Source: Swaminathania salitolerans
Lineage (GTDB): Bacteria > Pseudomonadota > Alphaproteobacteria > Acetobacterales > Acetobacteraceae
Direction: 5' to 3'
Length of the DNA stretch: 64,000 nt
NCBI RefSeq assembly: GCF_007988945.1
Contig: NZ_BJVC01000002.1
Coordinates: 1-64,000 of the forward strand
Shown in pieces: positions 1 to 9,268 of this stretch. The notes beneath the pieces were generated by a model. That model had not been told where the DNA came from. It worked only from the letters and a program-made list of their open reading frames with translations, and ran no database searches. Numbering within the stretch: position 1 is the first letter of the stretch; each line of letters starts with the position of its first letter. A program made the translations under genes and the position numbers.

Positions 1-227
1 ACGCGTCCCGTCACGCGCACGCTCCCCTCTCTATGCTTCGTCCCTCACTATCTCCCTGACACAAACAGCGCAGGGTAAGGCAGAAGCGACGTTGCACTGA
101 TCGCTTTTGATCAAACCTGTCGCTGATCCGCTCCTAGCTTTTCCCTACATCTCCAGATTGTCCCGCAGCGCGAGTTTTGCCTGCGGCGTTTCTGCGCTTT
201 CGTGCGCCTTGGGGAGTGAACCGGAAC

Positions 228-1211
228 ATGCCTTTCCAGCTTTCGATCGCGCCATGCTGCTGGGGGGTCGACGATCCCGACCGCGAGGGGCTTCCCGATT
301 GGCGACAGGTTGTGACCGAGGCTGGTCTGGCCGGATATCGCTGGATGGAGCTCGGTCCTACGGGGTATCTCCCCGCGGAGAGCCCTGAACTGGCAGATCT
401 CATGCGGGAACACGATCTCTCTCCGGTTGCCGGAACGGTGTTCGACGATCTGGTCACGATTTCGAACCGCGATGCCTTGATCGGACATACGCGCCGCACC
501 TGCGCCGATCTCGTTCGTCTGCGCCGAGAGACACGAATGAGCACGGCGATGCCGCTCTATTACGTGATCATCGATTGGGGGCACGAGGCGCGCGATTATG
601 CGGCCGGTCATCCGGATCGCGCGCGGCGCCTCGACATAGCCGATCACGTCGGGATGATCGAGACGATACGGACACTCGCCCGTATCGCATGGGAAGAATA
701 CGGCATACGCCCGGTCATTCATCCTCATGCGGGGGGGCATGTGGAATTCGAGGATGAGATCGAGCGCGTCCTGTCCGAAATTCCGCAGGAGGTCGCAGGG
801 CTCGCTTTCGACACCGGTCATACGGCCTATGCCGGTATGGACCCCGCCCGAATGATCGCGCAATGGGGGCAACGGATCGACTACGTTCATGTCAAGGATA
901 TCGATGGGGCAGTCTTCCGGAACGTGATGAAACGACATATCCGCTTTTTCGATGCATGCGCCGAAGGTGTCATGTGTCCGATCGGGAGGGGCATGCTCGA
1001 CTACGAGGCGATCCGCGATGCGCTGCTGCGTACAGGCTATGATGGTGCCGTCACTATAGAACAGGAGCGAGATCCAGCATCCTCCGGGAGTAGCCTTGAG
1101 GACGTAACCGGTAGTCGAGTCTATCTGGAAAATCTCGGTTTCGGCAATGAGGAAAGATCCGACGCCTCGCGAGCGGTGATGAAGCAGGCTCCCGGTCGAA
1201 TGATAAAATAA
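228..1211 (+). CDS. Sugar-phosphate isomerase/epimerase-like TIM-barrel protein (IolE type)
   Basis: A 327-residue protein of the xylose-isomerase-like TIM-barrel superfamily, which includes inosose dehydratases and sugar epimerases. Visible motifs are HPHAG (165-169), FDTGH (194-198), HVKD (221-224), IGRG (252-255) and IEQE (277-280), matching the order of metal-binding and substrate residues in IolE/IolH-type enzymes. I start at the ATG at 228, where MPFQLSIAPCCWG opens the first barrel strand; a longer frame from 177 adds only an Arg-rich stretch unlike the family. It stands alone ahead of a protease gene, with no inositol pathway neighbours, so the substrate is unknown. The family is fairly secure, the reaction is not. 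Confidence 0.8.
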   Translation: MPFQLSIAPCCWGVDDPDREGLPDWRQVVTEAGLAGYRWMELGPTGYLPAESPELADLMREHDLSPVAGTVFDDLVTISNRDALIGHTRRTCADLVRLRRETRMSTAMPLYYVIIDWGHEARDYAAGHPDRARRLDIADHVGMIETIRTLARIAWEEYGIRPVIHPHAGGHVEFEDEIERVLSEIPQEVAGLAFDTGHTAYAGMDPARMIAQWGQRIDYVHVKDIDGAVFRNVMKRHIRFFDACAEGVMCPIGRGMLDYEAIRDALLRTGYDGAVTIEQERDPASSGSSLEDVTGSRVYLENLGFGNEERSDASRAVMKQAPGRMIK

Positions 1212-1295
1212 GGGACGTCTCCGGTAAAAAGGTTATCCTTTATGGAAGAGCGTGGCATTGATTGTTGCGTTCTTCTACTCATCAGGGAAACCGTC

Positions 1296-2108
1296 ATGTC
1301 TCCGATCATCAAGAAGCTGCGTCACCCCAAGGAGGGTCTCTATGGCGGCATAATCAGGGTTTTCGGCTGTCTCTTCTGGATTTTCATACTGCTGTTTGCC
1401 ATCGCAGAGGCGCTTTCCTCACCCCACGGTGGGGCCAGAATCCTGATGATATTGCTCTACTTTGTCTTGGGACTCGTTTTTACTCTTTTTGGCGAGGCTC
1501 TCTTCCGCGCGCGCGCGATAGGCAACATGGTCGAGGTGACGCCCGCCCAATTTCCCCGGATTCACGGCGAGATCACGGATGTCGCGCGCGCGCTCGGCCT
1601 TGCCGTGGCTCCCAGAACCTTCATCTACAATTCGCACGGCGTCACGAATGCCTTTGCGATGCGTCTCTTCCGCACGCGATACGTCTTTCTCACATCCGGC
1701 ATCGTCGAGGCAGATGACGACGCCCAGCTTCGCTTCATCATCGCCCATGAAATCGCCCATCATGTGCTCGGCCATCTCAATACGATCCAGCGCTTTCTCG
1801 CTGCTCCGGGCATCTTCGTTCCGTTTCTCTATCCGGCGTATTCTCGCGCCCGGGAGTTCAGTTGTGACGCCGTAGGAGCCTCCGTCATTCCGGATCCGGA
1901 AAAGGCGCTCACGGCCTTGCAGATGCTCGCCTGTGGCGCGCGGCGTCTCAATGCGCAGATGAACAGCACGGCCTTTTACGCGCAGGAGGATCATGTCCCG
2001 GGCATTGCGGGCTTCGTTCTGGAAATCTTTTCGAGCCATCCCCGCCTGACCCGCCGCGTCCAGCGGCTGCGGCGCTGTTTTCCCGCCCGGCGGGCCCCAG
2101 TCTCCTGA
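1296..2108 (+). CDS. M48-family membrane zinc metalloprotease
   Basis: A 270-residue M48 (HtpX/Ste24-like) peptidase. Two hydrophobic segments (about 20-40 and 46-66) are followed by the zinc site HEIAHH (151-156), with E187 in the ‘SRAREFSCD’ context as likely third ligand. Such proteins degrade damaged membrane or envelope proteins. It is shorter than HtpX and may be a minimal family member. I chose the ATG at 1296 because AGGGA lies about 7 bases upstream; an in-frame ATG at 1242 would add 18 residues. The stop codon lies inside a 12-base direct repeat (2099-2110 and 2113-2124). The next gene is convergent. Confidence 0.85.
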   Translation: MSPIIKKLRHPKEGLYGGIIRVFGCLFWIFILLFAIAEALSSPHGGARILMILLYFVLGLVFTLFGEALFRARAIGNMVEVTPAQFPRIHGEITDVARALGLAVAPRTFIYNSHGVTNAFAMRLFRTRYVFLTSGIVEADDDAQLRFIIAHEIAHHVLGHLNTIQRFLAAPGIFVPFLYPAYSRAREFSCDAVGASVIPDPEKALTALQMLACGARRLNAQMNSTAFYAQEDHVPGIAGFVLEIFSSHPRLTRRVQRLRRCFPARRAPVS

Positions 2109-2142
2109 AAGTAGTCTCCTGAAACCGGCGCTCTCGTCATGC

Positions 2143-2165
2143 CGCCCCGGTCTCGCTCCGGGGCC
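2143..2165. terminator. Possible bidirectional terminator hairpin
   Basis: CCCCGG (2145-2150) and CCGGGG (2158-2163) can form a six-pair stem with a seven-base loop between two convergent genes. There is no T-tract on either strand, so this is a weak call based mainly on position. Confidence 0.35.
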
Positions 2166-2182
2166 GTGCAGGTCGGCTGCGC

Positions 2183-4531
2183 TCAGAGAGGCATGCGTAT
2201 GCTGACAGAGAACGCCCTCGGGGTGCCGAGCAGGATCTGTGACGGATAGCTCGTATCGGCCCATTGCACGTATTTTTTATCACCGACATTGTCGATACGT
2301 CCGAACACAGTGATGTTCTCTCGCGCGTGCCAGGCCACGAAGAGGTTGACGAGCGCATAATCGTTCAAGGTCAGCCGGTTCGCATAATCGCCCTTGCGGG
2401 CCGAAACATAGCGAAGTCCCGCTCCGAGATCGACGGGGAGGGCAAGGGGGCTCGACCAAACCCCCCAGAGATTCGCGGTGAGGCTCGGCACGTCAGGCAC
2501 CTGGTTGCCTGAAGCGTCGAGTTGCGGAGAAGGAAAGAACCGCCCATATCGGGCATGGGTATAGGCGACGTTACCGGAAAGGCTCAGAGCCTTGTCTGGA
2601 CGCCACATGCCGGACCATTCCACGCCGCGCGCGTTCTGGGTTCCCGCTGTCGAAACAGCGTCCTGCCCTGTCTGAACGAGGATATGACGGCGCCGGATGT
2701 CGAAAAAGGCAAGAGTCGAGACGAGGCGACCGGAGAGCGTGTGGCCCTTGATGCCGATTTCGCCCTGGCGCGTGCGGCTCAGGCGGGTGAACTGACCGCG
2801 ATTGGCGAGAAACAGGTTCGAACCAGGCGGATCCTCGGCGGTGGTGTAAACACCGTAGAGACTCAGATTGGGAAGCAGATCGTAAACCGGGCCGATCCGG
2901 AAATTGCCTGGCGTGTAATGTCCCTTGAAACTGGTCGCGGAATCGTATGCGCCGTTTTGTTTGTAGTTCTGTCGATCGAGCGATAGCCAATCATAGCGGA
3001 ACCCGCCAACGAGCCGCAGGGACTTCCGCAGTTCCAGCGTATCCTCGACAAAAATCCCGGCATCGACCATCGTCGTAGGGGATTTCCTGAAAGGATACTC
3101 GCCGGGGAAAGGACCTGAAACGCCGGCTTCGGGATCGGTCAGGGAAACGCTGTCCGCATAGGTTGCGGAGGGGAAGCCGCGATTGCGTATGAAGCGGAGA
3201 TAATAGGCGTCCGCTCCGACCACCACGCGGTTTCTGACACCGAGAATACGGTGGTCGTATCTCAGGTCGAGGGCGTCGCCGACCTGATGCTGGTTCTGAT
3301 AGACATAGAAACGATCGCGACCGATCTCGCCCGGAGGGATTGGACGGCCCGCGCTGTCGGCGTCATCAGGTGTCCGGATATAGGTGTAGGTCTCCGCATT
3401 GTTCCACCGGCGCTTCGCGTACAGGAAATAGGCCTTGTCATGAAGGGTGAGGCCCGGACTGACCTTCCAGTCGAGATGCAGGGTCGGCAGGGCATTGACG
3501 GATGACGCGCGCGGATCGCTGACATTGTAATTCCGCCAGAGCGATGCCTTGCTGATCGCCAGCCCATCCGCGGAATGCAGGAGTCCGCCCTGCACCGGAC
3601 CTGCCATGCTCTTCGGTACCAGAGGCGTTCCATAATAGGTCGAGAGAGAGTCGGTCAGATAGTCGATGCTCAATCTGGCAGCGAAATCATGGCCGGGCTG
3701 CCAGAGCAGGGTCGTTGTCCAGTCGTTGCTTCTGGGGTTGGCTCCCTTGACATATCCGTCGGACGAGGTGCGGCTGAAATCGCTTCGGAGCGCGAGCGTT
3801 TTCGCAAGCGGAACGGACAGACCGAACCCGGCATTCCAGCTGTTGAAACTCCCGTAGGATACGAGAGCCTCTGCCCTAATGCGTTCGAGATCCGGGCGCT
3901 TGTAGCGCATATCCATGGTCCCTCCCACGGCCCCCTGTCCGAACAGGACGGAAGACGGTCCTTTCATGATCTGGACCGAGGCGAGGTTGAAGGCATTGGC
4001 CGGTCGATTGACCATCGTTGTAGGGCCGAAATAAAATCCGTCCCGGAGAATGAGCACCTGATTGCCGCTGAAACCTCTCATCATGAGCTGGGCAGGGTTT
4101 CCGGGAGATCCTCCGGATGTCACGCCCGGTGCGAAATCCGCAGCATCCTCGGCATGGGTATAGCCCCGCAATGCGATCGTCTTCTGTGTGATGACCGAGA
4201 GAGAGGCCGGCGTGTGTTGCTCGGTCAGACCGAGCCTCCCGCCGATCGCCGGCCTCGATTGCAATCCGGAGGGCGTCCCGTGCGCGGTGATGATCTCGTC
4301 ACTTTCCTCCGGCGCAGTGATCGCGTCGGAAGTTGCGGCGGATTCCGCGCGGCCCCGCAGGTCATGCGTCGAGGCGCGCGCACCGGTATTGGCGCGTGAC
4401 AGGGGTTGCGCGCATGCGCGCGGGAACAGGCTCTGGAACGGGAGGGCAACAGGCGACAGGGCAAAAGGCGACAGGGCAAGAAGAGAGATGCCCGCCAGAA
4501 GGCCGGGCCGGGAGGAAGAAAAAGGAGACAT
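2183..4531 (-). CDS. TonB-dependent siderophore-type receptor under cobalamin riboswitch control
   Basis: A 782-residue outer-membrane receptor with an N-terminal signal sequence ending near ‘RACAQ’. The plug domain shows TPASLSVIT, a ‘LMMRGFSGNQVLILRDG’ segment and MKGPSSVLFGQGAVGG, and the C-terminal strand ends in ‘VSIRMPL’. By sequence it belongs to the FhuA/FcuA siderophore-receptor class. However, its leader carries a cobalamin riboswitch (4637-4800), the usual control of corrinoid importers. The cargo may therefore be cobalamin or a precursor rather than a ferric siderophore; this is inference. No corrinoid ABC transporter lies beside it. The Shine-Dalgarno is weak (GGA about 17 bases upstream), so the exact start is less certain than the gene. 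Confidence 0.88.
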   Translation of the reverse strand: MSPFSSSRPGLLAGISLLALSPFALSPVALPFQSLFPRACAQPLSRANTGARASTHDLRGRAESAATSDAITAPEESDEIITAHGTPSGLQSRPAIGGRLGLTEQHTPASLSVITQKTIALRGYTHAEDAADFAPGVTSGGSPGNPAQLMMRGFSGNQVLILRDGFYFGPTTMVNRPANAFNLASVQIMKGPSSVLFGQGAVGGTMDMRYKRPDLERIRAEALVSYGSFNSWNAGFGLSVPLAKTLALRSDFSRTSSDGYVKGANPRSNDWTTTLLWQPGHDFAARLSIDYLTDSLSTYYGTPLVPKSMAGPVQGGLLHSADGLAISKASLWRNYNVSDPRASSVNALPTLHLDWKVSPGLTLHDKAYFLYAKRRWNNAETYTYIRTPDDADSAGRPIPPGEIGRDRFYVYQNQHQVGDALDLRYDHRILGVRNRVVVGADAYYLRFIRNRGFPSATYADSVSLTDPEAGVSGPFPGEYPFRKSPTTMVDAGIFVEDTLELRKSLRLVGGFRYDWLSLDRQNYKQNGAYDSATSFKGHYTPGNFRIGPVYDLLPNLSLYGVYTTAEDPPGSNLFLANRGQFTRLSRTRQGEIGIKGHTLSGRLVSTLAFFDIRRRHILVQTGQDAVSTAGTQNARGVEWSGMWRPDKALSLSGNVAYTHARYGRFFPSPQLDASGNQVPDVPSLTANLWGVWSSPLALPVDLGAGLRYVSARKGDYANRLTLNDYALVNLFVAWHARENITVFGRIDNVGDKKYVQWADTSYPSQILLGTPRAFSVSIRMPL

Positions 4532-4571
4532 GAGCGGCTGCGCGTATTTCCGAATGACATGTCACTACGAT

Positions 4572-4589
4572 GGGCCGCCTGAGCGGCCC
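4572..4589 (-). promoter_or_regulatory. Candidate expression-platform hairpin below the riboswitch
   Basis: GGGCCGC, loop CTGA, GCGGCCC forms a perfect seven-pair stem in the leader between riboswitch and receptor start. There is no U-tract after it on the minus strand, so it could be a terminator-like element or only a stable leader hairpin. Alternative pairing with the aptamer was not modelled. Confidence 0.35.
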
Positions 4590-4636
4590 CCTCAGGGACA
4601 CCCCGCCCGTCGGTCTCGTGCATGACGATGGCTGAT

Positions 4637-4800
4637 GGCAGGTCTCCTGACTCGTGTATCGCCGATGAAAGAGCAGCCTTCCCGGGGGGAAATCCCAGTG
4701 GCATGGCGTGACGCCTTGTCTTTCATCTCCTCACTTACAGTTGCGGGGGCAGTCACGGCTTCGAACCGCGTTCCCTTTTCATCCCGCCAGGCGGGAACCA
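4637..4800 (-). promoter_or_regulatory. Cobalamin (adenosylcobalamin-class) riboswitch
   Basis: Read on the minus strand, the region carries the hallmark blocks in order: GGTTCCCGCC near the 5' end; AAAAGGGAA; the core TGCCCCCGCAACTGTAAG (complement of about 4732-4752); GCCACTGGGA followed by GGGAAGGC; and the closing box GAGTCAGGAGACCTGCC (complement of 4637-4653). Order and spacing are those of the B12-box aptamer. It sits in the 5' leader of the TonB receptor that starts at 4531, about 105 bases downstream. In this class, bound cobalamin represses the downstream gene. The motif match is strong; the subclass was not determined. Confidence 0.95.
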
Positions 4801-4808
4801 TCACGCGC

Positions 4809-4836
4809 AATCTACCTTTAGGATCGCGAAAGTCAA
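4809..4836 (-). promoter_or_regulatory. Promoter for the riboswitch-receptor transcript
   Basis: On the minus strand TTGACT (complement of 4831-4836) and TAGATT (complement of 4809-4814) are separated by 16 bases. Transcription would start near 4802, at the first base of the riboswitch, which supports the call. Predicted from consensus only. Confidence 0.55.
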
Positions 4837-4915
4837 CGATATGTTATAACATACGGATCCGATCGTTCCTTCGGCGTATGCCATTCCGTGCATGCCGTGA
4901 GAATGGAATGGACGT

Positions 4916-6922
4916 CTATGCGCCCATACAGAAGCGTGGATCGGAGCGGCTCGGCTCTCCGTTTTCGACATGCCCGGCAACGCTCAGCATACAGCCTTTG
5001 CCCTCCTCCACGATGTCGAGATGATACCAGCGATCGTTGGGCGCCAGAGCGACGGAGAAGACCAGCGACTTGCCGTCATCGGATGTCAGGGGCGTCGTTG
5101 TCCGTGCATAGTGATCGAACACGGAAAGGGCGCGGGCCGTGCTGCGCAGGTCGAGGAGCGTAAGAGTGAGACGATTATCGTCGCTCTGGATGCGGGACAC
5201 GAGATCGGCTTGTGCATGCTGGAAATGATAGAAGCCGTTCGGCCCGTAAATGGTGACGGGTGCGTTCTCGTGGCAGACGAATTCGCGCGTTTCTGCTGGA
5301 AGCAGCGTCACATGACGCGAGGGAAGACCGGTCTGCCTGATCCGGAGCACAGCGCCTTGCGCGCCTTCGTTCGACAGGAGAAGGCGCCTCGCATCGGACG
5401 CGTCGCTACGGACAGAAAGACGATAGGGCAGGGCGCGCGCCGGGCGTTGGCCCTCCTCCTGTTCGGGCAGCGATCCCCGTTCGGGCAGAACCGGCGGCGG
5501 ATGCTGGCACGAAAGCCGGGTCTGATAGAGATAGGCGTCGGTATTGGGCAGGATCGTGGTCCAGACGGGATCCTTGCGTGAGAAATCGAATGCCGAGGTG
5601 AGGTCGCCGCAGACGGCACGACGCCACGGGGTGATTTCGGGGCAGGGAACGCCGAACCGTTCTTCCAGAAACCGTATGACCGAGCTGTGATCGAAAACCT
5701 GCGAATTGACCCAGCCCCCCTTGCTCCAGGGGGAGATCATCAGGGCAGGGACCCGAGGCCCCAACCCGACCGGTTCGCCGTGATAAAGCTCTCCTGCAAG
5801 CAGGTTCCCGCGATCGCTCTCCCCGACAGGGTCGGGAACCGGAGGGGGAACATGGTCGAAAAACCCGTCATTCTCGTCATAATTCAGGATGAAGACGGTT
5901 CTGGACCAGATTTCGGGATGGCGGACGAACACGTCGATCAGACGCGAAATGAGATGCTCTCCAAAGCCGGGAGGCGCTTCCGGATGCTCCGACAACGCAG
6001 CGGGGGGCACGATCCAGGAGACCTGCGGCAATGCGCCGCTCGCAACATCCCGCTCGAATGCCTCGATCAGGAAACGCCCGTCCAGAGCGTGCATGTTCTG
6101 CTGCGTCGAGCCGGGGACGATGGCGCGTGCCTGACGGTACCGCCAGCCATTGCGGTCGAGATTGCGGAACTGCCGGAACGAGGCGAGGGGATTATCGCCG
6201 AAATTGTCGTATTCCTGATAGATTTTCCAGGTAACGCCCCCATCCTGCAGGCGGTCCGGATAGGTCGTCCAGTCGAAAGGAGCGAAGGCGGCATTATCAT
6301 GCGCCATGTCTGCCGACCAGTTCCCGTCATCGACATTCTCGACGGCCTGTTTGCCGTCCCGTCCCACGGCGAGACCATTCGTCCCGGTGAAGAAATAGAG
6401 GCGGTTGGGGTTGGTCGGTCCGAAGATCGAGGCATGATAGGCGTCGCAAATCGTGAACGCATCCGCGAGGGCATAGTAATAGGGAATTTCACGACGCGTG
6501 AAATATCCCATCGTCATGGCGGTCTTGTTGGGGATCCAGCAATCCCACTCGTTCCATTTCGACTGACTGCCTTTCCAGCTATGGTCGAGACTCTTGAGAC
6601 AGGCCGCCGAGGTATGGACGGTATCGAAACGTACCGGCCATATCGCCCGACCGTTTCCGTCGCGCTGGGCGAAGACCGACGTTCCGTCCGGCTGGCGTTC
6701 CGCACGTGGATCGCCGAATCCGCGCACGCCGCGCAACATGCCGAAATAGTGATCGAAGGAGCGGTTTTCCTGCATCAGGATGACCACATGCTCCACATCC
6801 CGGATCGTTCCGGTCACGCGGTTTGCAGGGATGGCGAGAGCCTTGCGCAGATTATTGGGTAGAGCGGCTCCGGCGAGCGCCGCTGCGCCGAGATTGAGAA
6901 AGCGCCGACGGGTGGGGGTCAT
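4916..6922 (-). CDS. plcN: Phospholipase C, phosphocholine-specific (non-haemolytic type)
   Basis: A 668-residue secreted phosphoesterase. It opens with a Tat-type signal (RRRFLNLGAAALAGAA), then ENRSFDHYFG (52-61), the hallmark of bacterial PLC/acid-phosphatase-A enzymes. DENDGFFDH (349-357) is the second conserved metal/catalytic block. The last ~180 residues fit the two small C-terminal repeats of PlcN/PlcH. The enzyme would release phosphocholine or phosphoethanolamine from phospholipids. GGAGGAGA lies just upstream of the ATG. The stop of a TonB receptor gene is about 18 bases upstream on the same strand, so the two probably form an operon. The choline versus ethanolamine head-group preference is not readable here. 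Confidence 0.9.
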   Translation of the reverse strand: MTPTRRRFLNLGAAALAGAALPNNLRKALAIPANRVTGTIRDVEHVVILMQENRSFDHYFGMLRGVRGFGDPRAERQPDGTSVFAQRDGNGRAIWPVRFDTVHTSAACLKSLDHSWKGSQSKWNEWDCWIPNKTAMTMGYFTRREIPYYYALADAFTICDAYHASIFGPTNPNRLYFFTGTNGLAVGRDGKQAVENVDDGNWSADMAHDNAAFAPFDWTTYPDRLQDGGVTWKIYQEYDNFGDNPLASFRQFRNLDRNGWRYRQARAIVPGSTQQNMHALDGRFLIEAFERDVASGALPQVSWIVPPAALSEHPEAPPGFGEHLISRLIDVFVRHPEIWSRTVFILNYDENDGFFDHVPPPVPDPVGESDRGNLLAGELYHGEPVGLGPRVPALMISPWSKGGWVNSQVFDHSSVIRFLEERFGVPCPEITPWRRAVCGDLTSAFDFSRKDPVWTTILPNTDAYLYQTRLSCQHPPPVLPERGSLPEQEEGQRPARALPYRLSVRSDASDARRLLLSNEGAQGAVLRIRQTGLPSRHVTLLPAETREFVCHENAPVTIYGPNGFYHFQHAQADLVSRIQSDDNRLTLTLLDLRSTARALSVFDHYARTTTPLTSDDGKSLVFSVALAPNDRWYHLDIVEEGKGCMLSVAGHVENGEPSRSDPRFCMGA

Positions 6923-6940
6923 GCGGATCGTCTCCTCCGG

Positions 6941-9268
6941 TCAGTCGAAATGCTTGCGCAGGGTGAAGAACACCATGCGGGGGGCGGCGGCCTGCAGGGT
7001 CTGGAAGGTGCCGTTCGGGTCGGAATTGACGAAACCCGTGCTCCCGACGCTTGCGACATAACGCTTGTCGAACAGGTTCGTGACGTTGATCTGGGCATCG
7101 AGCCCGCGCAACCAGAAATCGTGGCTCTTGAAGCGATAGCCGACATTCAGATTGAACACATCGTTGGCCGGCACGGACGCATCGTTGGTATAGGTATAAT
7201 ACCGCCTGTCCTGGATCTGCATCAGGATATTGCCCCAGATCCGTCCATCGTCATATCCGAGCTGCAGATTGGCCAGATTGCGGGGCATGGCGACGACGTT
7301 CTTGCCCTTGATCCTGGCTGTAACGGTACCACCCGCATAGACGTCGTCCTGATAGAAGGAGTTGTTGAAGGCATAGGAGGCGAAAAGCGACCAGTTCGGC
7401 AGAAACTGCCAGTTGACCGCCGTATCGATGCCACGGGAGATCACCCCGCCGACATTCGTCAGAACCGAGGGGTTTCCCTGGATGCCGACGCCCTGCGTTA
7501 CCGAAAGCAGGCGGTTTTCGAACTGGACGTAGTATCCGGTCACCGTCGCCTGCACGCCGCCCGCGTGATACCGGTATCCGAGCTCTTCCGTGTTCGACAT
7601 TTCGGGCTTGAGCTTACCCTGAAGCGCCTGGAAACCGGCCACCGTCGTGGAGAACGGTCCCGCCGTCTGGGCGCTTTCGAATGCGCTCATGTTCCGCGCA
7701 TAATCGACGAAGAGTTCATGATGACGGTTGAACCGGTAATTGGCGCCGATCTGTGGCAGGAAACCGTTCGTCGTGTTGAGCGCACCGGAGGGGAAAGCCG
7801 TTCCGGTCGGCACTCCGAGGTAATTGCCGCTCAGGGCACGCGCTGCATTATCGACGATGAGAGATTTGAAACCGTAGCTGAGCTTGAGCTTCGGTGTGAT
7901 CTTCCAGGTATCATCGAGATGAACCTGATAGGTCTTCGTGTTGAAGACGCTCTGCCACTGCGTGTAGAACGACCCCGATCTGTACCAGTGGATCGACCCC
8001 GGAGCCCCCGAGTCCTGAAGGGGGTAAAAGCGCCGCGCCTGATTGAAATCGTTGTTTTCGAACCAGAATCCGCCCTCGATACTGTGGTTGGCGATCCTGT
8101 AGGTCAGACTGCCCAGAAAACCGGCACGCTGGATCATGTATTCGGTCGTACGGGTAGAGAGCGGTGAGCCGCCGAGCGCGGCAGGCGTCGGGACATAGGG
8201 CGTCACCCAGGCGCCTTCGCCCGAATTTGTATGGCCGTACCCCATCACGAAACCGCTCAGACGTCTGTTGATTTTGAAATCGAGACGCCCGTATCCGAGG
8301 GCGTCTTCGCGCAGCCCGGCGGCGTTGTAATAGACGGTATCCACATTCTGGATGCCCTCGGGGTAGGGCGTGCCGTTCTGATAGGCATGGGCGATCTGCT
8401 TCGCCAGAGCGTAATTCCCGGTGATGTTGTCGAGATCGTATCCGTAGGTGCGGATCTGGGAGAGCGAAATGTCCTGATAGTCGTTTTCCCCGCGCTTGGA
8501 CCAGTCTCCGAACAGCGTGAGCTTGAGATTCTCACCCAGAGGCTGGACATATTTCGCGTTCGCCTGATCCTGACGCTGGACACCGTCTCCTTTCCACTTG
8601 TTGGCGTCCTGATGGTTGTACGAGACGTAGAACTTGCCTCCTCCCCTGAGACGACCGCTATTGACCCGGGCGAAGCTGCGCCAGGTCGAGGCCGAGCCGA
8701 TCGTTCCTGCGACATCCGCGCCGAATTTGTCCGTCGGATCGATGGAGGTGAACTGGAGCGCTCCGCCCAGATCGTTCGAGGCGGCGACGCCGAGCGCTCC
8801 CGCCCCCTGGGTCAGGGTGGAGGGGCCGTTATTTTCGGTCTGGAGTGCCCGCCCGATGGAGAGGCCGTTATTGTTGCCATAGGCGAGATTGCCGAGCGGA
8901 ACGCCATCCATGGTAAAGCCCAGCCGGTTCTGCCCGAAACCGCGGATGATGATCTGTTGCGACCATTCATACGAGCCGAGCGGATCGGAGGAGGTGAACA
9001 TCACGCCCGGCAATTTCGAGAGCGCCTTGAACGGGCTCGTTCCGGGTGTGTATTCCTCGATGGTGCGGCGGGAGATCGTCTGGGTTTCGCGCGCCTGCCC
9101 GGCGCCGAGAACGATGATCGACTCGGTGCGCGGCGTCGCGTTTTCCTTCTTTCCGGCGGGAGTTACGCCGTGAGCGGGTGCTTTCCCGTCAGCGCGTGCA
9201 GGAAAAGCGACGAGCATCAGGGAAAGGCTCGTGGATAAAGCGAGGCCGCAGGCGGGTTTCATCATCAT
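6941..9268 (-). CDS. TonB-dependent outer-membrane receptor, paired with phospholipase C
   Basis: A 775-residue receptor with a typical signal peptide (cleavage near ‘FPARADG’). The plug has ‘IIRGFGQNRLGFTMDGVPLG’, and the long barrel ends ‘MVFFTLRKHFD’ with terminal aromatic and charged residues. It lacks the features that separate siderophore, heme or cobalamin receptors by eye. Its operon partner is a phospholipase C, so uptake of a product such as a phosphorylated head group, or an iron/phosphate-stress role, is plausible but inferred. The region upstream is AT-rich relative to the genes. Confidence 0.85.
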   Translation of the reverse strand: MMMKPACGLALSTSLSLMLVAFPARADGKAPAHGVTPAGKKENATPRTESIIVLGAGQARETQTISRRTIEEYTPGTSPFKALSKLPGVMFTSSDPLGSYEWSQQIIIRGFGQNRLGFTMDGVPLGNLAYGNNNGLSIGRALQTENNGPSTLTQGAGALGVAASNDLGGALQFTSIDPTDKFGADVAGTIGSASTWRSFARVNSGRLRGGGKFYVSYNHQDANKWKGDGVQRQDQANAKYVQPLGENLKLTLFGDWSKRGENDYQDISLSQIRTYGYDLDNITGNYALAKQIAHAYQNGTPYPEGIQNVDTVYYNAAGLREDALGYGRLDFKINRRLSGFVMGYGHTNSGEGAWVTPYVPTPAALGGSPLSTRTTEYMIQRAGFLGSLTYRIANHSIEGGFWFENNDFNQARRFYPLQDSGAPGSIHWYRSGSFYTQWQSVFNTKTYQVHLDDTWKITPKLKLSYGFKSLIVDNAARALSGNYLGVPTGTAFPSGALNTTNGFLPQIGANYRFNRHHELFVDYARNMSAFESAQTAGPFSTTVAGFQALQGKLKPEMSNTEELGYRYHAGGVQATVTGYYVQFENRLLSVTQGVGIQGNPSVLTNVGGVISRGIDTAVNWQFLPNWSLFASYAFNNSFYQDDVYAGGTVTARIKGKNVVAMPRNLANLQLGYDDGRIWGNILMQIQDRRYYTYTNDASVPANDVFNLNVGYRFKSHDFWLRGLDAQINVTNLFDKRYVASVGSTGFVNSDPNGTFQTLQAAAPRMVFFTLRKHFD

